From positions 3,658,001-3,722,000 of the forward strand of contig OZ241346.1 of NCBI GenBank assembly GCA_965199875.1: 64,000 nucleotides of DNA, given 5' to 3'. Under the pieces are notes generated by a model, which worked only from the letters and a program-made list of their open reading frames with translations, had not been told where the DNA came from and searched no databases. The position numbers were made by a program, and so were the translations under genes. Shown piece by piece: positions 35,254 to 44,361 of the stretch (the first letter of the stretch is position 1; each line of letters opens with the position of its first letter). The DNA is from VXYL01 sp965199875 (GTDB taxonomy: Bacteria; Pseudomonadota; Gammaproteobacteria; Pseudomonadales; Azotimanducaceae).

Positions 35254-36375
35254 CCGAAGTTCGGCATCACCCGTTCGGCGAAGAGGCCCCAGCGAATCTT
35301 CCAGCTGCTCCGGCGTGTGCAGGCCGGCGGGGATCAGCAGAAACGCCTCGTCGATGGGTACGCTGGCGGCGATGCGCTCGATGCGTCGATTCAGCGTCTC
35401 CGGCGAGCCGACCAGCAGTTCGGGGGTGCCTTGGCCGAAGGGGGTGGCCCAGGTGTTCCAGAACCACTGCATGTCCTCGAACAGCTGCTGCGCCCGGGCG
35501 TCGGTTTCGGCGCAGATCATGATGCCGCCCCAGCAGGCTTCCTGGCCCCGCGGCACGTCGTGCCCCGCGGCTTCGGCAGCTTCCCGCCACTCGCGCCACA
35601 GCAGTTGGAGGAAGTCGGTGTCGCCGGCGAGAACGATGGGACGGCCCTTGTAGCGCGCCCAGAACTTCGCCGTGCGCAGGCTTGCCGAGAAGCCGCCGTA
35701 GAGCGGTATTTCGTCCTGCAGAGGACGCGGCGCGATGCCGATCTCGGAGATCGCCATGTCCTCGCCAACGCCCTTGCCGAAGTTTCGATACACCGGGTGG
35801 TCGTGGGGATTGACCAGCCCGTCGGGCGGGAAGGTCCAGAACTTGCCACGGTACGAGAACGTCTCCTTGGCGAGCGCGGTGGCCACGATGTCGACGAACT
35901 CGCCGAAGTACTCGCGGTTGAGGTCGTCTTCCGGCGTGTTCTTGTTCCACGGCCCCACCGCGGCCAGTTCCGGCCGTATCTTGAAGTTCTCCACCCAGCG
36001 CGCCTGGTAGCCGCGCACCAGGCCGACGCCGAAGCGGCCGTCGAGCATGTGGTCCATGGTGGCGATCTTCTCCGCCACCGCCAGCGGGTTGTTGGCGGTG
36101 GAAACGAAGCCGCAGGTGACGATGCGCATGGTCTTGGTGTGCTGGCCCAGCCACATCGCCATCAGCGCCGGATCGTTGGACGCCTCGAAGCCTTCGATCT
36201 GCAAGTGGTGTTCGGGGTGGCCGAAGGCGAAGTAGCCGTGCCGTTCGCCGAACGCCGCGATGCGCCCCAGCTCGTCGATCATGCGCCGATAGAGCGCCGG
36301 ATCGCGCCCGGCCATGCCAGCCTCGAGTTCATGGCGACGCCCCACGGTGCAATAAACGAACAAGCCGAATTTCAT
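35250..36375 (-). pseudogene. Luciferase-like monooxygenase (LLM class), frameshifted at the C-terminus
   Basis: A bacterial luciferase-like FMN/F420-type monooxygenase of ~375 residues with GHPEHHLQIEGFEASND, IVTCGFVSTANNPL and VGLVRGYQARWV. As assembled the frame misses its stop and runs to 34666 (569 residues) antisense to the neighbouring gene. Removing one base in GGGGCC at 35285-35290 restores the natural end (SLGLFAERVMPNFG, stop at 35250), which just meets the convergent gene. The substrate is unknown. Only the last ~13 residues are affected, and a sequencing error is likely. Confidence 0.85.
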
Positions 36376-36474
36376 CCGTGCGCCTTGCTTCTCGCAGCAT
36401 CCGTGGTCGAAGACTACAGCGTTTCGCGCCGCAAGGTTCGCAGCGTGAGTTCCGAGTTCCTGGCGAGAACAGCG

Positions 36475-36879
36475 CTAGTCGGAGTCGGGACGCAGCGGCG
36501 CGGACTGCAACCAGGTTTCGGCGATGGTCTGCGCCGCCAGACGATGGGTGTCCTTCGGCGAAGCGCCTCGGGCCCGTGCCTCGAAGGTGGACAGGCGCTC
36601 GTCCGCGTACTGCACTTCGCGCCGGTAGCGCCCGCCTAGCTGGGCGGCGAAGCGGCGCACTTCAACGCACATGTCGCTGTCGCTGCCGTCCATGTTGAGC
36701 GGCAGGCCGACCACCAGAACGTCGGGCTGCCACTCGTCGACCAGCGGGTCCAAGGCGTCCCAGTGCGGCTGGCCGTCCCGCGCCGCCACGGTTGCCACGC
36801 CCTGGGCTACGCTCAAGCGCGGCTCGGCGGTGGCAACGCCGATGTGCCGTCGGCCGTAGTCGAAGACCATCGCCGTCAC
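36475..36879 (-). CDS. ruvX: Holliday junction resolvase-like protein RuvX/YqgF
   Basis: A 134-residue RNase H-fold protein: FDYGRRHIGVA (first Asp), VVGLPLNMDGSDSDMC, and DERLSTFEA with the acidic active-site residues. YqgF acts in pre-16S rRNA processing and is usually essential. ATG 36879 or 36870 are both possible. It follows algH by 19 bp, as in Pseudomonas. Confidence 0.93.
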   Translation of the reverse strand: MTAMVFDYGRRHIGVATAEPRLSVAQGVATVAARDGQPHWDALDPLVDEWQPDVLVVGLPLNMDGSDSDMCVEVRRFAAQLGGRYRREVQYADERLSTFEARARGASPKDTHRLAAQTIAETWLQSAPLRPDSD

Positions 36880-36898
36880 GGGCTAGAGAACCGCTCGA

Positions 36899-37459
36899 TC
36901 AGGCATAGCCTCCGTCCGCGCCCAGCAGGGCGAAATCGATGCCCAGCTCGGTGGCCACCCGGTCCAGACGGCCTTCGAGAGGAACGTCGAACAGCACCTC
37001 ATGGGAAATCGGGCGGCAGCTCGGCATGGCAAGCCAGTCCGATTCGGCAAGCTCGTTCTCGAGCTGCCCGGCGCCCCAGCCGGCGTAGCCGAGGGCGACC
37101 AGAAACTGCTTCGGCCCTTGGTCGGCGGCGATCAATTCCAGAATTTCGCGGCTGTAGGAGAGCTTTAGACCGTCGCCGGCGTCCTCGCTGGACTCCACGC
37201 CGATGTCGTCGCTGTGCAGGATGAAGCCGCGCTGCTGCTCCACCGGGCCGCCGAAGGCAACCGGAAAGTCGGCGGCGATGCGAGTGGGCAGTTCCAGCTG
37301 GTGCAGCAACTCGATGAGGGTGAGTTCGTGCGGACGATTGACGACGAGGCCTTGAGCGCCGCGTTCGCCATGCGACCAGACGTAGACCACCGTGTCGCCG
37401 AACATGCTGCCGCGCAGCTTCGGCATGCTGACCAGGAACTGATTCGCTAGCGACTGCAC
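36899..37459 (-). CDS. algH: YqgE/AlgH family protein
   Basis: A 186-residue YqgE/AlgH protein: SLANQFLVSMPKLRGSMFGDTVVYVWSHGERGAQGLVVNRP at the N-terminus (in the family fold), FGGPVEQQRGFILH, LVALGYAGWGAGQLENEL and WLAMP. It is widely conserved, of unclear molecular function, and affects alginate regulation in Pseudomonas. It is always found next to ruvX, as here. Confidence 0.94.
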   Translation of the reverse strand: MQSLANQFLVSMPKLRGSMFGDTVVYVWSHGERGAQGLVVNRPHELTLIELLHQLELPTRIAADFPVAFGGPVEQQRGFILHSDDIGVESSEDAGDGLKLSYSREILELIAADQGPKQFLVALGYAGWGAGQLENELAESDWLAMPSCRPISHEVLFDVPLEGRLDRVATELGIDFALLGADGGYA

Positions 37460-37513
37460 GGCGTCTCCTGCTTGCTTGGCATCGCGCTCGCCGGCGCTAC
37501 GAAAGGCAGCGGT

Positions 37514-38342
37514 TCAAGGCGCGAAGCGGCGGTTGCGGAACTGCCAGATGCGCTCGATCTCCAGCAAGTCCGTGCTGTCGCGCATGGCTGGCGAGAACGG
37601 CGCGTAGGGCGCGGCCCAAACGGACGATGCGCAACGCCGCGTCGTCGAGCAAACGCTGGCCGCTGCTTTCGAGCACCCTGGCGCCCCGCAACGCGCCGTC
37701 CGGGTCAATGCTCACCAGCAGACGCAAGCTGCCGGTGATTCCCTGTGTACGCGCCTCGCGAGGATAGTTGAGTTCGCCAATGCGTTCCACCTTGCGCCGC
37801 CACGAGTCCAGATAGTAGGCGAAGTCCGGCCGTTGCGGCGCGCCGTGGCCAAGGCGCGTCACCCGTGCCGACAAGCGGTTCGCTGGCGTTTGCGAAGCAG
37901 CGCCGGCCACGGCGGCGGCGAGGTCGGCGACGCTCTTGCCGGCCAGCGGTCGAAGACGGTCGGCAGCGACGTGCGGCGGCGGTTCCGCGATGCGCTGCGG
38001 CGAAGGCGATGCCGCCGAACCTGCCTGCTGCGGCTTCGAGGCCACGGCTTGCTCGAGCACGACCGCCTCGCCAGTCGACGGCGCCTCCTTGGGAGACGCC
38101 GCATCGGCCGTCGATGGCGCGGTTTCCGGTGTGGCCGCGGGCAGGCCGAAGAGCGCCTCGGCAGTGGTCAGACTGAGTTCGATCACCCGCGGCGGCGCGA
38201 CCGGCGCGGTTGCCTGCAGGCGCACGGCGAAGGCAAGCGCGACATGCACGCCCAGCGCGACGGCCACTGCGGCGGCCAACGGCCAGCGCGGTCCGTATCG
38301 CCGCGCCGCGGGTACGAAGGTTCTGGTCGGCGCGGCGATCAC
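37514..38342 (-). pseudogene. tonB: TonB family energy-transducer protein, frameshifted in the C-terminal domain
   Basis: About 275 residues once repaired. A membrane anchor (LAAAVAVALGVHVALAFAV, residues ~20-40), a Pro/Ala-rich periplasmic linker, then the TonB_C domain (YPREARTQGITGSLRLLVSIDPDGA). Near 37615 one extra G (CGT TTG GGCC) shifts the frame; without it the domain finishes normally (LAAPYAPFSPAM...IERIWQFRNRRFAP, stop 37514). GTG at 38342 overlaps the gshB stop. It couples the proton gradient to outer-membrane transport. Its place between gshB and algH matches Pseudomonas. Confidence 0.85.
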
Positions 38343-39377
38343 GCCGCACTCGCGCGTTCAGCGCCTGGCGCCGTCTCGGAGCGCCACTTGGCGGCAAGCG
38401 CGTCGAGCAGATCGCCGGCGATGTCCAGCCCGAACTGGCGATCGAGCTCGCGCACGCAGGTTGGGCAAGTGACGTTGACTTCGGTGAGGTAGTCGCCGAT
38501 GACGTCGATGCCCACGAACGCCAGCCCGCGCCGTCGCAGTTCCGGGCCCAGCGCGGCGGCGATGAAGCGGTCGCGCTCGCCAAGCGGCTGTCCGACCCCC
38601 TCGCCGCCGGCGGCGAGATTGCCCCGGGTTTCGCCGGGCATTGGAATGCGCGCCAGCGCGTAGGGCACCGGCTCGCCATCGATCAGCAGGATGCGCTTGT
38701 CGCCTTGCTCGATCTCCGGAATGAAGCGCTGCGCCATGATCGGCTGACGGCCGTCGTCGGTGAGCGTCTCGATCACCACGCGCAGATTGGGGTCGTCTTC
38801 GCGGACGCGAAAGACGCTTCTGCCGCCCATGCCGTCGAGCTTCTTGAAGATCACGTCCCGATGTTCGGCGTGGAAGTCGAGCAGCAGCTCCTCGCGGGAG
38901 GCCACCAGGAGCGGCGGCGCGCATTCCGGAAAGCTGGTGGCGTAGAACTTCTCGTTGCAGTCGCGCAGGCTGCGCGGGGCGTTGACGACCACGGCGCCTT
39001 CCGCGACGGCGCGTTCGAGCAGGTAGGTGGCGTAGACGTAGGCCATGTCGAAGGGCGGGTCCTTGCGCATCATCACCAGGTCGGCGTCGGCCAGCGCCAA
39101 GGGGCCTTGGGGACCCAGCCGGTAGTAGTCGGCGGCGTCCGCGGCGTCCAGGTTCTCCGCCGCCGCCGGCGTCAGGGCGAGATCCCGGGCCCAGCCGGTG
39201 ACCCGCCCGTGCTGCAAGGCGAGAATCGCCGATGCCGAGCACGCTGATGCGCCAGCCGCGAAGCTGGGCGGCGCGGATCATCGCCAACGTGGTGTCCTTC
39301 TTGACGTTGCACGACGCGATCGGGTCCATCAAGAAGGCAATGTGGCGGCGGTCTCGAATCTGGCCTTTGTCTTCCAT
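38339..39377 (-). pseudogene. gshB: Glutathione synthetase, frameshifted near the N-terminus
   Basis: An ATP-grasp enzyme of ~345 residues when repaired. N-terminal frame: HIAFLMDPIASCNVKKDTT, from ATG 39377. Main frame: VMMRKDPPFDMAYVYATYLLE, KKLDGMGGRSVFRV, DGEPVPYALARIPMPGETRGNLAAGG and the metal-binding VTCPTC region. One T too many near 39224 (GAT-T-CTC) separates them; removal gives IGDLALQHG. GshB adds Gly to gamma-glutamylcysteine. Because the rest is perfectly conserved, I suspect a sequencing error and not real loss. Confidence 0.88.
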
Positions 39378-39454
39378 GCGCCGCATTCAATCCGCTATGG
39401 CGCAAGAACGCAAACCGCCGGACCGCCGCCATTCCTACGCGCTACACTGCGGCG

Positions 39455-40114
39455 ATGGAGGCGTCCTTGCTTGGCCAGGTGCGGACCAATCTGTCGCGCT
39501 TGGCGGACGATCCGGCCGACGTGCAGGCGCTGACTACGCTGCGCGCCGTCTTTGCGACCTGCCTGGCCAGTTCCGACCGGGACGTCGCGCAGCTAGGGCG
39601 CTCCGTGGTGTATCTGCTCGAACGCCTGGTGGACGGCACCGTGGCGGCGAACGACCACTCGACGGCTTTGCTCGACGACGCCGGCGCAGCGCTGGCGGAG
39701 GCTGCCTCGACGGACTGCTTGGAACTCGTCGAGCGCCTGGACGCCTTCGCATCCGGCCTGGGCGTGGTTTCCGTGGACGCCGATGCCGCGAAGGCCGACG
39801 ACCAGGAGCCGCCGTTGCTCACCGTGCGCGAAGACGGAACGAAGGTGGTGCCTGGGACATTCGGCCCGGACCCGTCGGGTATTGCCGCGGACGCCACGGA
39901 AGCGCTTTCGGCACTGCCGGAGGACGAGTCCCCGGAGGCGATTGCCGCGGCGCTGGCGGCGGCCAGCGAGCGTCTGCAGACGCAGCTCGGCACCTTGGAC
40001 TTGCTGGCCGGCGCGGAACTCAAGCGTCTGGCTGCGGACCTTGCGGCCACCGCCCGGGACATCGAGCGCCTGCAACGGGCGCTGGCGGACTGGACGCGGC
40101 GCAATGCCGCCTAG
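39455..40114 (+). CDS. Unknown protein with a possible degenerate Hpt-like domain
   Basis: A 219-residue acidic, helical protein with no signal peptide. The N-terminal half (LTTLRAVFATCLASSDRDVAQLGRSVVYLLERLVDGTVAAND by parts) resembles the Hpt helices at the start of ChpA-like chemotaxis kinases, but the phosphorylated His is missing. In Pseudomonas gshB is divergent from the pil/chp twitching genes, and here this gene is divergent from gshB in the same position. The homology is suggestive only. Confidence 0.4.
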   Translation: MEASLLGQVRTNLSRLADDPADVQALTTLRAVFATCLASSDRDVAQLGRSVVYLLERLVDGTVAANDHSTALLDDAGAALAEAASTDCLELVERLDAFASGLGVVSVDADAAKADDQEPPLLTVREDGTKVVPGTFGPDPSGIAADATEALSALPEDESPEAIAAALAAASERLQTQLGTLDLLAGAELKRLAADLAATARDIERLQRALADWTRRNAA

Positions 40115-40135
40115 CGTAGCGAGGCTGGTGCGCGT

Positions 40136-40624
40136 TCAAGGCTTCATCGCCAACCGCTTGTCCCTCAGCTCGACTGCCAAGACATCCAGAACTTGGCCGC
40201 GTTTGATGCCGTGGTCGTAAGCACATGTCTTGATGCGCGCTTCCACTTCCTCGGGCGGCTCGTACTCGTGCCGGACGTAGTCGAAGCACTTCTCTTGAAT
40301 CTCGTAGGGCACCTTCCCCTCGACTTGCGCTTGCAGAAGTGGCGCGAGTTCCTGCGCCAACCCAGCGGCGCCGAGGCGTTCGGAAATGGACCTGCCGCAG
40401 TCCGTCAACTGGAGCGGGCTGCCATCGGTCACCGTTGGAGACGGCAACCGCCCGAGTATCTCCTTGATGTCGTCACGAACTTCCTTCATGAACTCTTTGA
40501 ACGACGCCCTATCCGAGTCCACCTTCCCCTTCCACGTTCCAAACGCGAAGGCACCCCCTACAACCACGGACAGCAGCGACAAGACGGCAACCCAGGCCAC
40601 TGGGTTGGCGAACCACTCGTTCAC
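40136..40624 (-). CDS. Membrane-anchored hypothetical protein
   Basis: A 162-residue protein with one N-terminal membrane segment (VAWVAVLSLLSVVVGGAFAFG, residues ~8-28), a short coiled-coil (SFKEFMKEVRDDIKEILGRL) and a cytoplasmic C-terminal domain with Cys residues (TDCGRSISERLG, EKCFDYVRHEYEPPEEVEARI). The pattern TM, helix, then DCGxxISE is shared by many uncharacterised bacterial proteins. Function unknown. It converges on 39455-40114. Confidence 0.6.
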   Translation of the reverse strand: MNEWFANPVAWVAVLSLLSVVVGGAFAFGTWKGKVDSDRASFKEFMKEVRDDIKEILGRLPSPTVTDGSPLQLTDCGRSISERLGAAGLAQELAPLLQAQVEGKVPYEIQEKCFDYVRHEYEPPEEVEARIKTCAYDHGIKRGQVLDVLAVELRDKRLAMKP

Positions 40625-40800
40625 GACTCGAACTCCATCTCGCTGCTGTGCTTGACGCTGTCTGGCACAGGCGTTGCGTCACACCGTTCCATCAGGCGCA
40701 GCGTGACCGAGCACCTGTGCCTGGACGGCATCCACTTCCAAGCACCCAAGGTGGCGACCATGCGGCTCTGTTTGACGGAACGAACGGGCGGAACGGAACG

Positions 40801-41704
40801 TTAGGCGTCGGGGCGTCGTTTGGCCAGTCGGCCTGCCATGTCGCGCAGCGCGTCCACGAACGCCAGCGGCTGGTCCAGAAAGACGTGGTGCCGGGCGTCG
40901 GCAATCGCCGCCACCGGCACTTCCGCGGGGGATCAGTCCACGCGTGTAGCGCAGCGTGCTCTCGGTACACAGTTCGCTGAGCGCGCCGTGGATGATGCCG
41001 ACGGGAATCGACAGCGAGCGGTAGTCGTCCGGCAGCCGTTCGCCGCCCTTCAGCGTCAGCGGCAGTTCTTCGTCGAACTTCCATGCCCAGCCGCCCTCCA
41101 CGCGCAGCAGCGACTGCTTGGCGATGTAGCGCATGATGTAGTCGTTGTCGCAGGGCTGCGGCGGAAACAGCCGAAACCGCGCTTCTGCGGTTTCCCGGTG
41201 CGGATAGGCCTTGGCGCGGCCGCCGCCCATCAGCGGCCGGTCGGGTTCCGGTTCGTTGGGATCGCGAATGCCGGAATCCACCAGCACCAGGGCGCCGAAG
41301 CGGGACGGGAACCGGTTCACCGCCTTCACCGCCATCGCGCCGCCGAAGCTGTGGCCAACCAGCAGCACGTCCTCGCCCAGCCCCGCGGCGTCGCAGACGG
41401 CGGCGATCTCGTCGGCGTAGGTTTCGGCGTCGTAGGCGTAGCGATAGTCCGAGTCGCCCATGCCGGTGAGGTCCATCGCCACCACGTGGTAGTCGTCGGC
41501 CAAGAGCGGCGCGATGAAGTCCCACCAGCGGCTGTGCGCGTTCATGCCGTGGAGGAGCAGCATCGGCGCTTGCCCCGTTTCGCCCCAGCGGCGGTAGCAG
41601 ACGTCGCACTCGTCCACTTCGACGGTGGCTTCCTGCGCCGTCGTCCCCACGGCGTTCCAGAACCAGTCCGGGATTCCCTCTGCGCCCTTGTCCCACCTCG
41701 CCAT
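40801..41704 (-). pseudogene. Alpha/beta hydrolase, frameshifted at a G5 homopolymer
   Basis: A hydrolase of ~300 residues. It has the oxyanion region LLLHGMNAHSRWW, the nucleophile elbow LLVGHSFGGAMA with Ser, the Asp-like segment LVLVDSGIRDPN, and, after the shift, the His in IADARHHVFLDQP. A run of five G (40929-40933) is one base too long: with four, the sequence reads GLIPAEVPVAAIADARHH and stops at 40801. As assembled the frame runs on into unrelated sequence. ATG 41704 gives MARWDKG. Lipase, esterase or haloalkane-type activities are all possible. Confidence 0.8.
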
Positions 41705-41921
41705 TGCCTGCCTCTCGACCTCTCGACGTTGGTTCAAGCCAACTTACCACCTTCGCCGTTGCCCCGCCCGTACACCCCGGCATGGCGACGGCGCGACGCC
41801 GCGGGCAGGAAGATACTCACCGGCGTTCGCTTTGCACTACAATTCTCGCCGACCGTTCCATGCAACGTGGCCGGCCGATGCGGCAACCGGGCTTCGCTCG
41901 TCCTTTAACGGTATGGAAACC

Positions 41922-44291
41922 ATGTTCCGCAAGCTATTCCAACGCAGGCCTCGGCTCGATGCCGCCGATCCGGACGATCGCGCCGCCGCGGTGGCGGCGC
42001 TTGCCGATGACGATCAGGCCACCTTTGCGCGAGTGTTCCAGGACGACGGCGACCGCCAGGTGCGGCTTGCCGCCCTCGCCCGGCTGACCGACGCGAAGCC
42101 GATGCTGACCGGTCTGGCCGATGCCGAAGTGGCCGAAGCCGCCACCCGCCGCCTGCTGGCGATCGCCGACGAACACACGGCCGTGGCGATACGCGAACAC
42201 CCGGATCTGCTGCGAGCGGCGCTGGCCTACGCGCAAGACAAGGAAGCGGCCGTTGCCGCAGCAGCGCGCATCGCGGATGTCGAAACCCGTGCCGCGGCCC
42301 TTGCCGACAATGCCCGCGCCGAAGTCCGCCGCGCCGCGGCCGAGGACGCCTGGGCGCCGGACTTCCTCGCCGAACTGGCCAAGTGCATGCGCGGTCGAGA
42401 CAAGCAGGTGCATCGGCTGGCCAGCGAGCGCTTGGCGGTCTTCAAGCAGGCGAGCGCGGAACGCTGCCGAGAAGACGCCGAGACGGACCGGATCGCCGCC
42501 GCCGCCGAGGCGCTGGCCGATGACGATCCCCACTACGAGGCGCGTCGCGACACCTTGGATCGCAACTGGCAGCAACACCTGCGCACCCTCGCGACCACCG
42601 ACCGGCAACTGGCCCGCTTCGGCGTGGTGGCAAGGGACCTGAACGCGATTCGCGGGCGCTTTCCGGTTCGTCGGCAGCCGCCCAAGGCGGCGCCAGCGAA
42701 GGCCAGCGAGAACTGCCAGCCGCTGCTGGACGAAGCGCTGACGCTGGCCGAGGAAGTCTACGCCGAGATGGCATCGAAGTCCTTGGCCGAGTCCCTGCCC
42801 CGGCTGGCGGCCAAAGCCGATGCGCTGACCAGCGCCTGGCGCTCGGAGGCCGACGCGAGACCGCCGAGCGAAGCGCAGAGCGTGTCTTTCGACGAGCGGA
42901 TGGCGCTGCTTCGCGCGCGTCTGGGCATGGCGAAACGCTGCGCCTCGCTGGCGGCCGAAGCCGACCAACTGCTGGATCGGCCGCCTGCCGATGTCGCCGC
43001 GGCGCAAGTGGATGCTCTGCCTTCCATCCAGAAGGACATCCGCCGGCAGCAAGCGGCTCTGGAGGGCTTGCTGGAACGCTACGAATGGCCGGAGGACCTG
43101 TCGCGGCCGCCTCACTTGACCGCTCTTGAAGAGCGCCGAGGCGCGTTGGCCGCCGCGCAGCAGAGCGTTGCAGCCCGGCTTGCCGAGTTGGCCGACGCGG
43201 CAGCGGCGGGCATTGCCGAACTGAAGAGCCGCATCGAAAGCGGCGCCGTCCACGAGGCGGTCGAAAGCGACCACCGCTTGCAGCAGCTGCTTCGCCAACT
43301 GCCGCCGGAAACCGCAGCGCCGCTCAGCGCCGAACTCGCCGACGTCGGCCGGCAGCTGCGCGAACTGCTCGACTGGCGGCAGTTCGCCGAAGCGCCCAAA
43401 CGCCAAGCGCTCTGCGAGCAGATGGAAGCGCTGGCCGCCGAGCCGCTGCCGGTGCATGACCAGACCGAGGCGGTGAAAACCTTGCGCCAACAGTGGAACG
43501 AACTCGGCATCGCCGACGACCGCAAGGGCCGGGAGCTCAAGAAACGCTTCGACCAAGCCGCCGAACGGGCCTTCGAGCCATGCCGCGAGTACTTCAAGGA
43601 ACAGTCCGAGCGTCGCGCCTTCAATTTGCAGCAGCGCCAGGCCATTGTCGCCGCGCTCGAGGAGTATATCGCCAACAACGACTGGCAGGATCCCGACTGG
43701 CGCGGCGTCGACAAGGTGCTGCGCCAGGCGCGTTCCGAGTGGCGGCAGTACCTTCCGGTGGACCGCAAGGCGGGGCGCTCGCTGGCCAAGCGTTTCGAGG
43801 AGATCGCCGATGAACTCCACGGCCTGCTGAAGGAAGAGTGGGAACGCAACATCAAGCGCAAGGAGGAGATGGTCGACGAAGCCGTGCGCATCAAGGAGTC
43901 CGGCTGGCCGGCGACCGAGAAGGCCAATGCGCTGAAAGAGCTGCAAGGCCGTTGGAAGGCCATTGGACCGCTGCCCCGGCAAGTGGATCAACGTCTGTGG
44001 AAGCTCTTTCGCGCCGAGTGCGACGTGGTCTTCCAGGCACGCAACGCGGTGCGCGATCAACGCGCCCAGCGTCGCCGCGTCATCGACGAAGCCGGGAGTC
44101 TGATCCACGAGCTGGAGCGCCGCGTCGACCTCGACCCAGGGCTGGATCGCGAGACCGTCGCCGACTACGAGCGGCGTCTTGCGGATCTGGACTCGCTGCC
44201 GAACGAGCTGCGCCGCCGCGCCGAAGCCGTGCTGCGGCATGCCGATCGGGCCTTGATCGGACGCCAAGCTCGCCGCGACGATTCGGCGTAG
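41922..44291 (+). CDS. Large DUF349 domain protein
   Basis: A 789-residue, very helical, acidic/basic protein made of repeated DUF349 units in its C-terminal half, each with an RLWKEFR-like core: LRQQWNELG...KRFDQAAERAF (~res 520), VLRQARSEWRQYLPVDRKAGRSLAKRFEE (~600), LQGRWKAIGPLPRQVDQRLWKLFR (~685). The N-terminal half contains HEAT-like repeats. DUF349 proteins occur in gammaproteobacteria, often with no known role. ATG 41922 is preferred over 41913 because the family starts MFRKLF. A possible -10 (TACAAT, ~41839) lies upstream. Confidence 0.85.
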   Translation: MFRKLFQRRPRLDAADPDDRAAAVAALADDDQATFARVFQDDGDRQVRLAALARLTDAKPMLTGLADAEVAEAATRRLLAIADEHTAVAIREHPDLLRAALAYAQDKEAAVAAAARIADVETRAAALADNARAEVRRAAAEDAWAPDFLAELAKCMRGRDKQVHRLASERLAVFKQASAERCREDAETDRIAAAAEALADDDPHYEARRDTLDRNWQQHLRTLATTDRQLARFGVVARDLNAIRGRFPVRRQPPKAAPAKASENCQPLLDEALTLAEEVYAEMASKSLAESLPRLAAKADALTSAWRSEADARPPSEAQSVSFDERMALLRARLGMAKRCASLAAEADQLLDRPPADVAAAQVDALPSIQKDIRRQQAALEGLLERYEWPEDLSRPPHLTALEERRGALAAAQQSVAARLAELADAAAAGIAELKSRIESGAVHEAVESDHRLQQLLRQLPPETAAPLSAELADVGRQLRELLDWRQFAEAPKRQALCEQMEALAAEPLPVHDQTEAVKTLRQQWNELGIADDRKGRELKKRFDQAAERAFEPCREYFKEQSERRAFNLQQRQAIVAALEEYIANNDWQDPDWRGVDKVLRQARSEWRQYLPVDRKAGRSLAKRFEEIADELHGLLKEEWERNIKRKEEMVDEAVRIKESGWPATEKANALKELQGRWKAIGPLPRQVDQRLWKLFRAECDVVFQARNAVRDQRAQRRRVIDEAGSLIHELERRVDLDPGLDRETVADYERRLADLDSLPNELRRRAEAVLRHADRALIGRQARRDDSA

Positions 44292-44361
44292 TGCGCGGAA
44301 ACGTGCTTGCCCTGCAGTCGGGCGGGCTCGAGGCTCGCGTCAAACGCACCTCCGGGCGCGC

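Noticed and set aside
34666..36375. A 569-residue luciferase-like fusion protein.
   Set aside because: The last ~190 residues are antisense to the glycine-zipper gene; the natural stop is regained by removing one base near 35287.
41934..44267. A 777-codon minus-strand open frame.
   Set aside because: Antisense shadow of the DUF349 gene.
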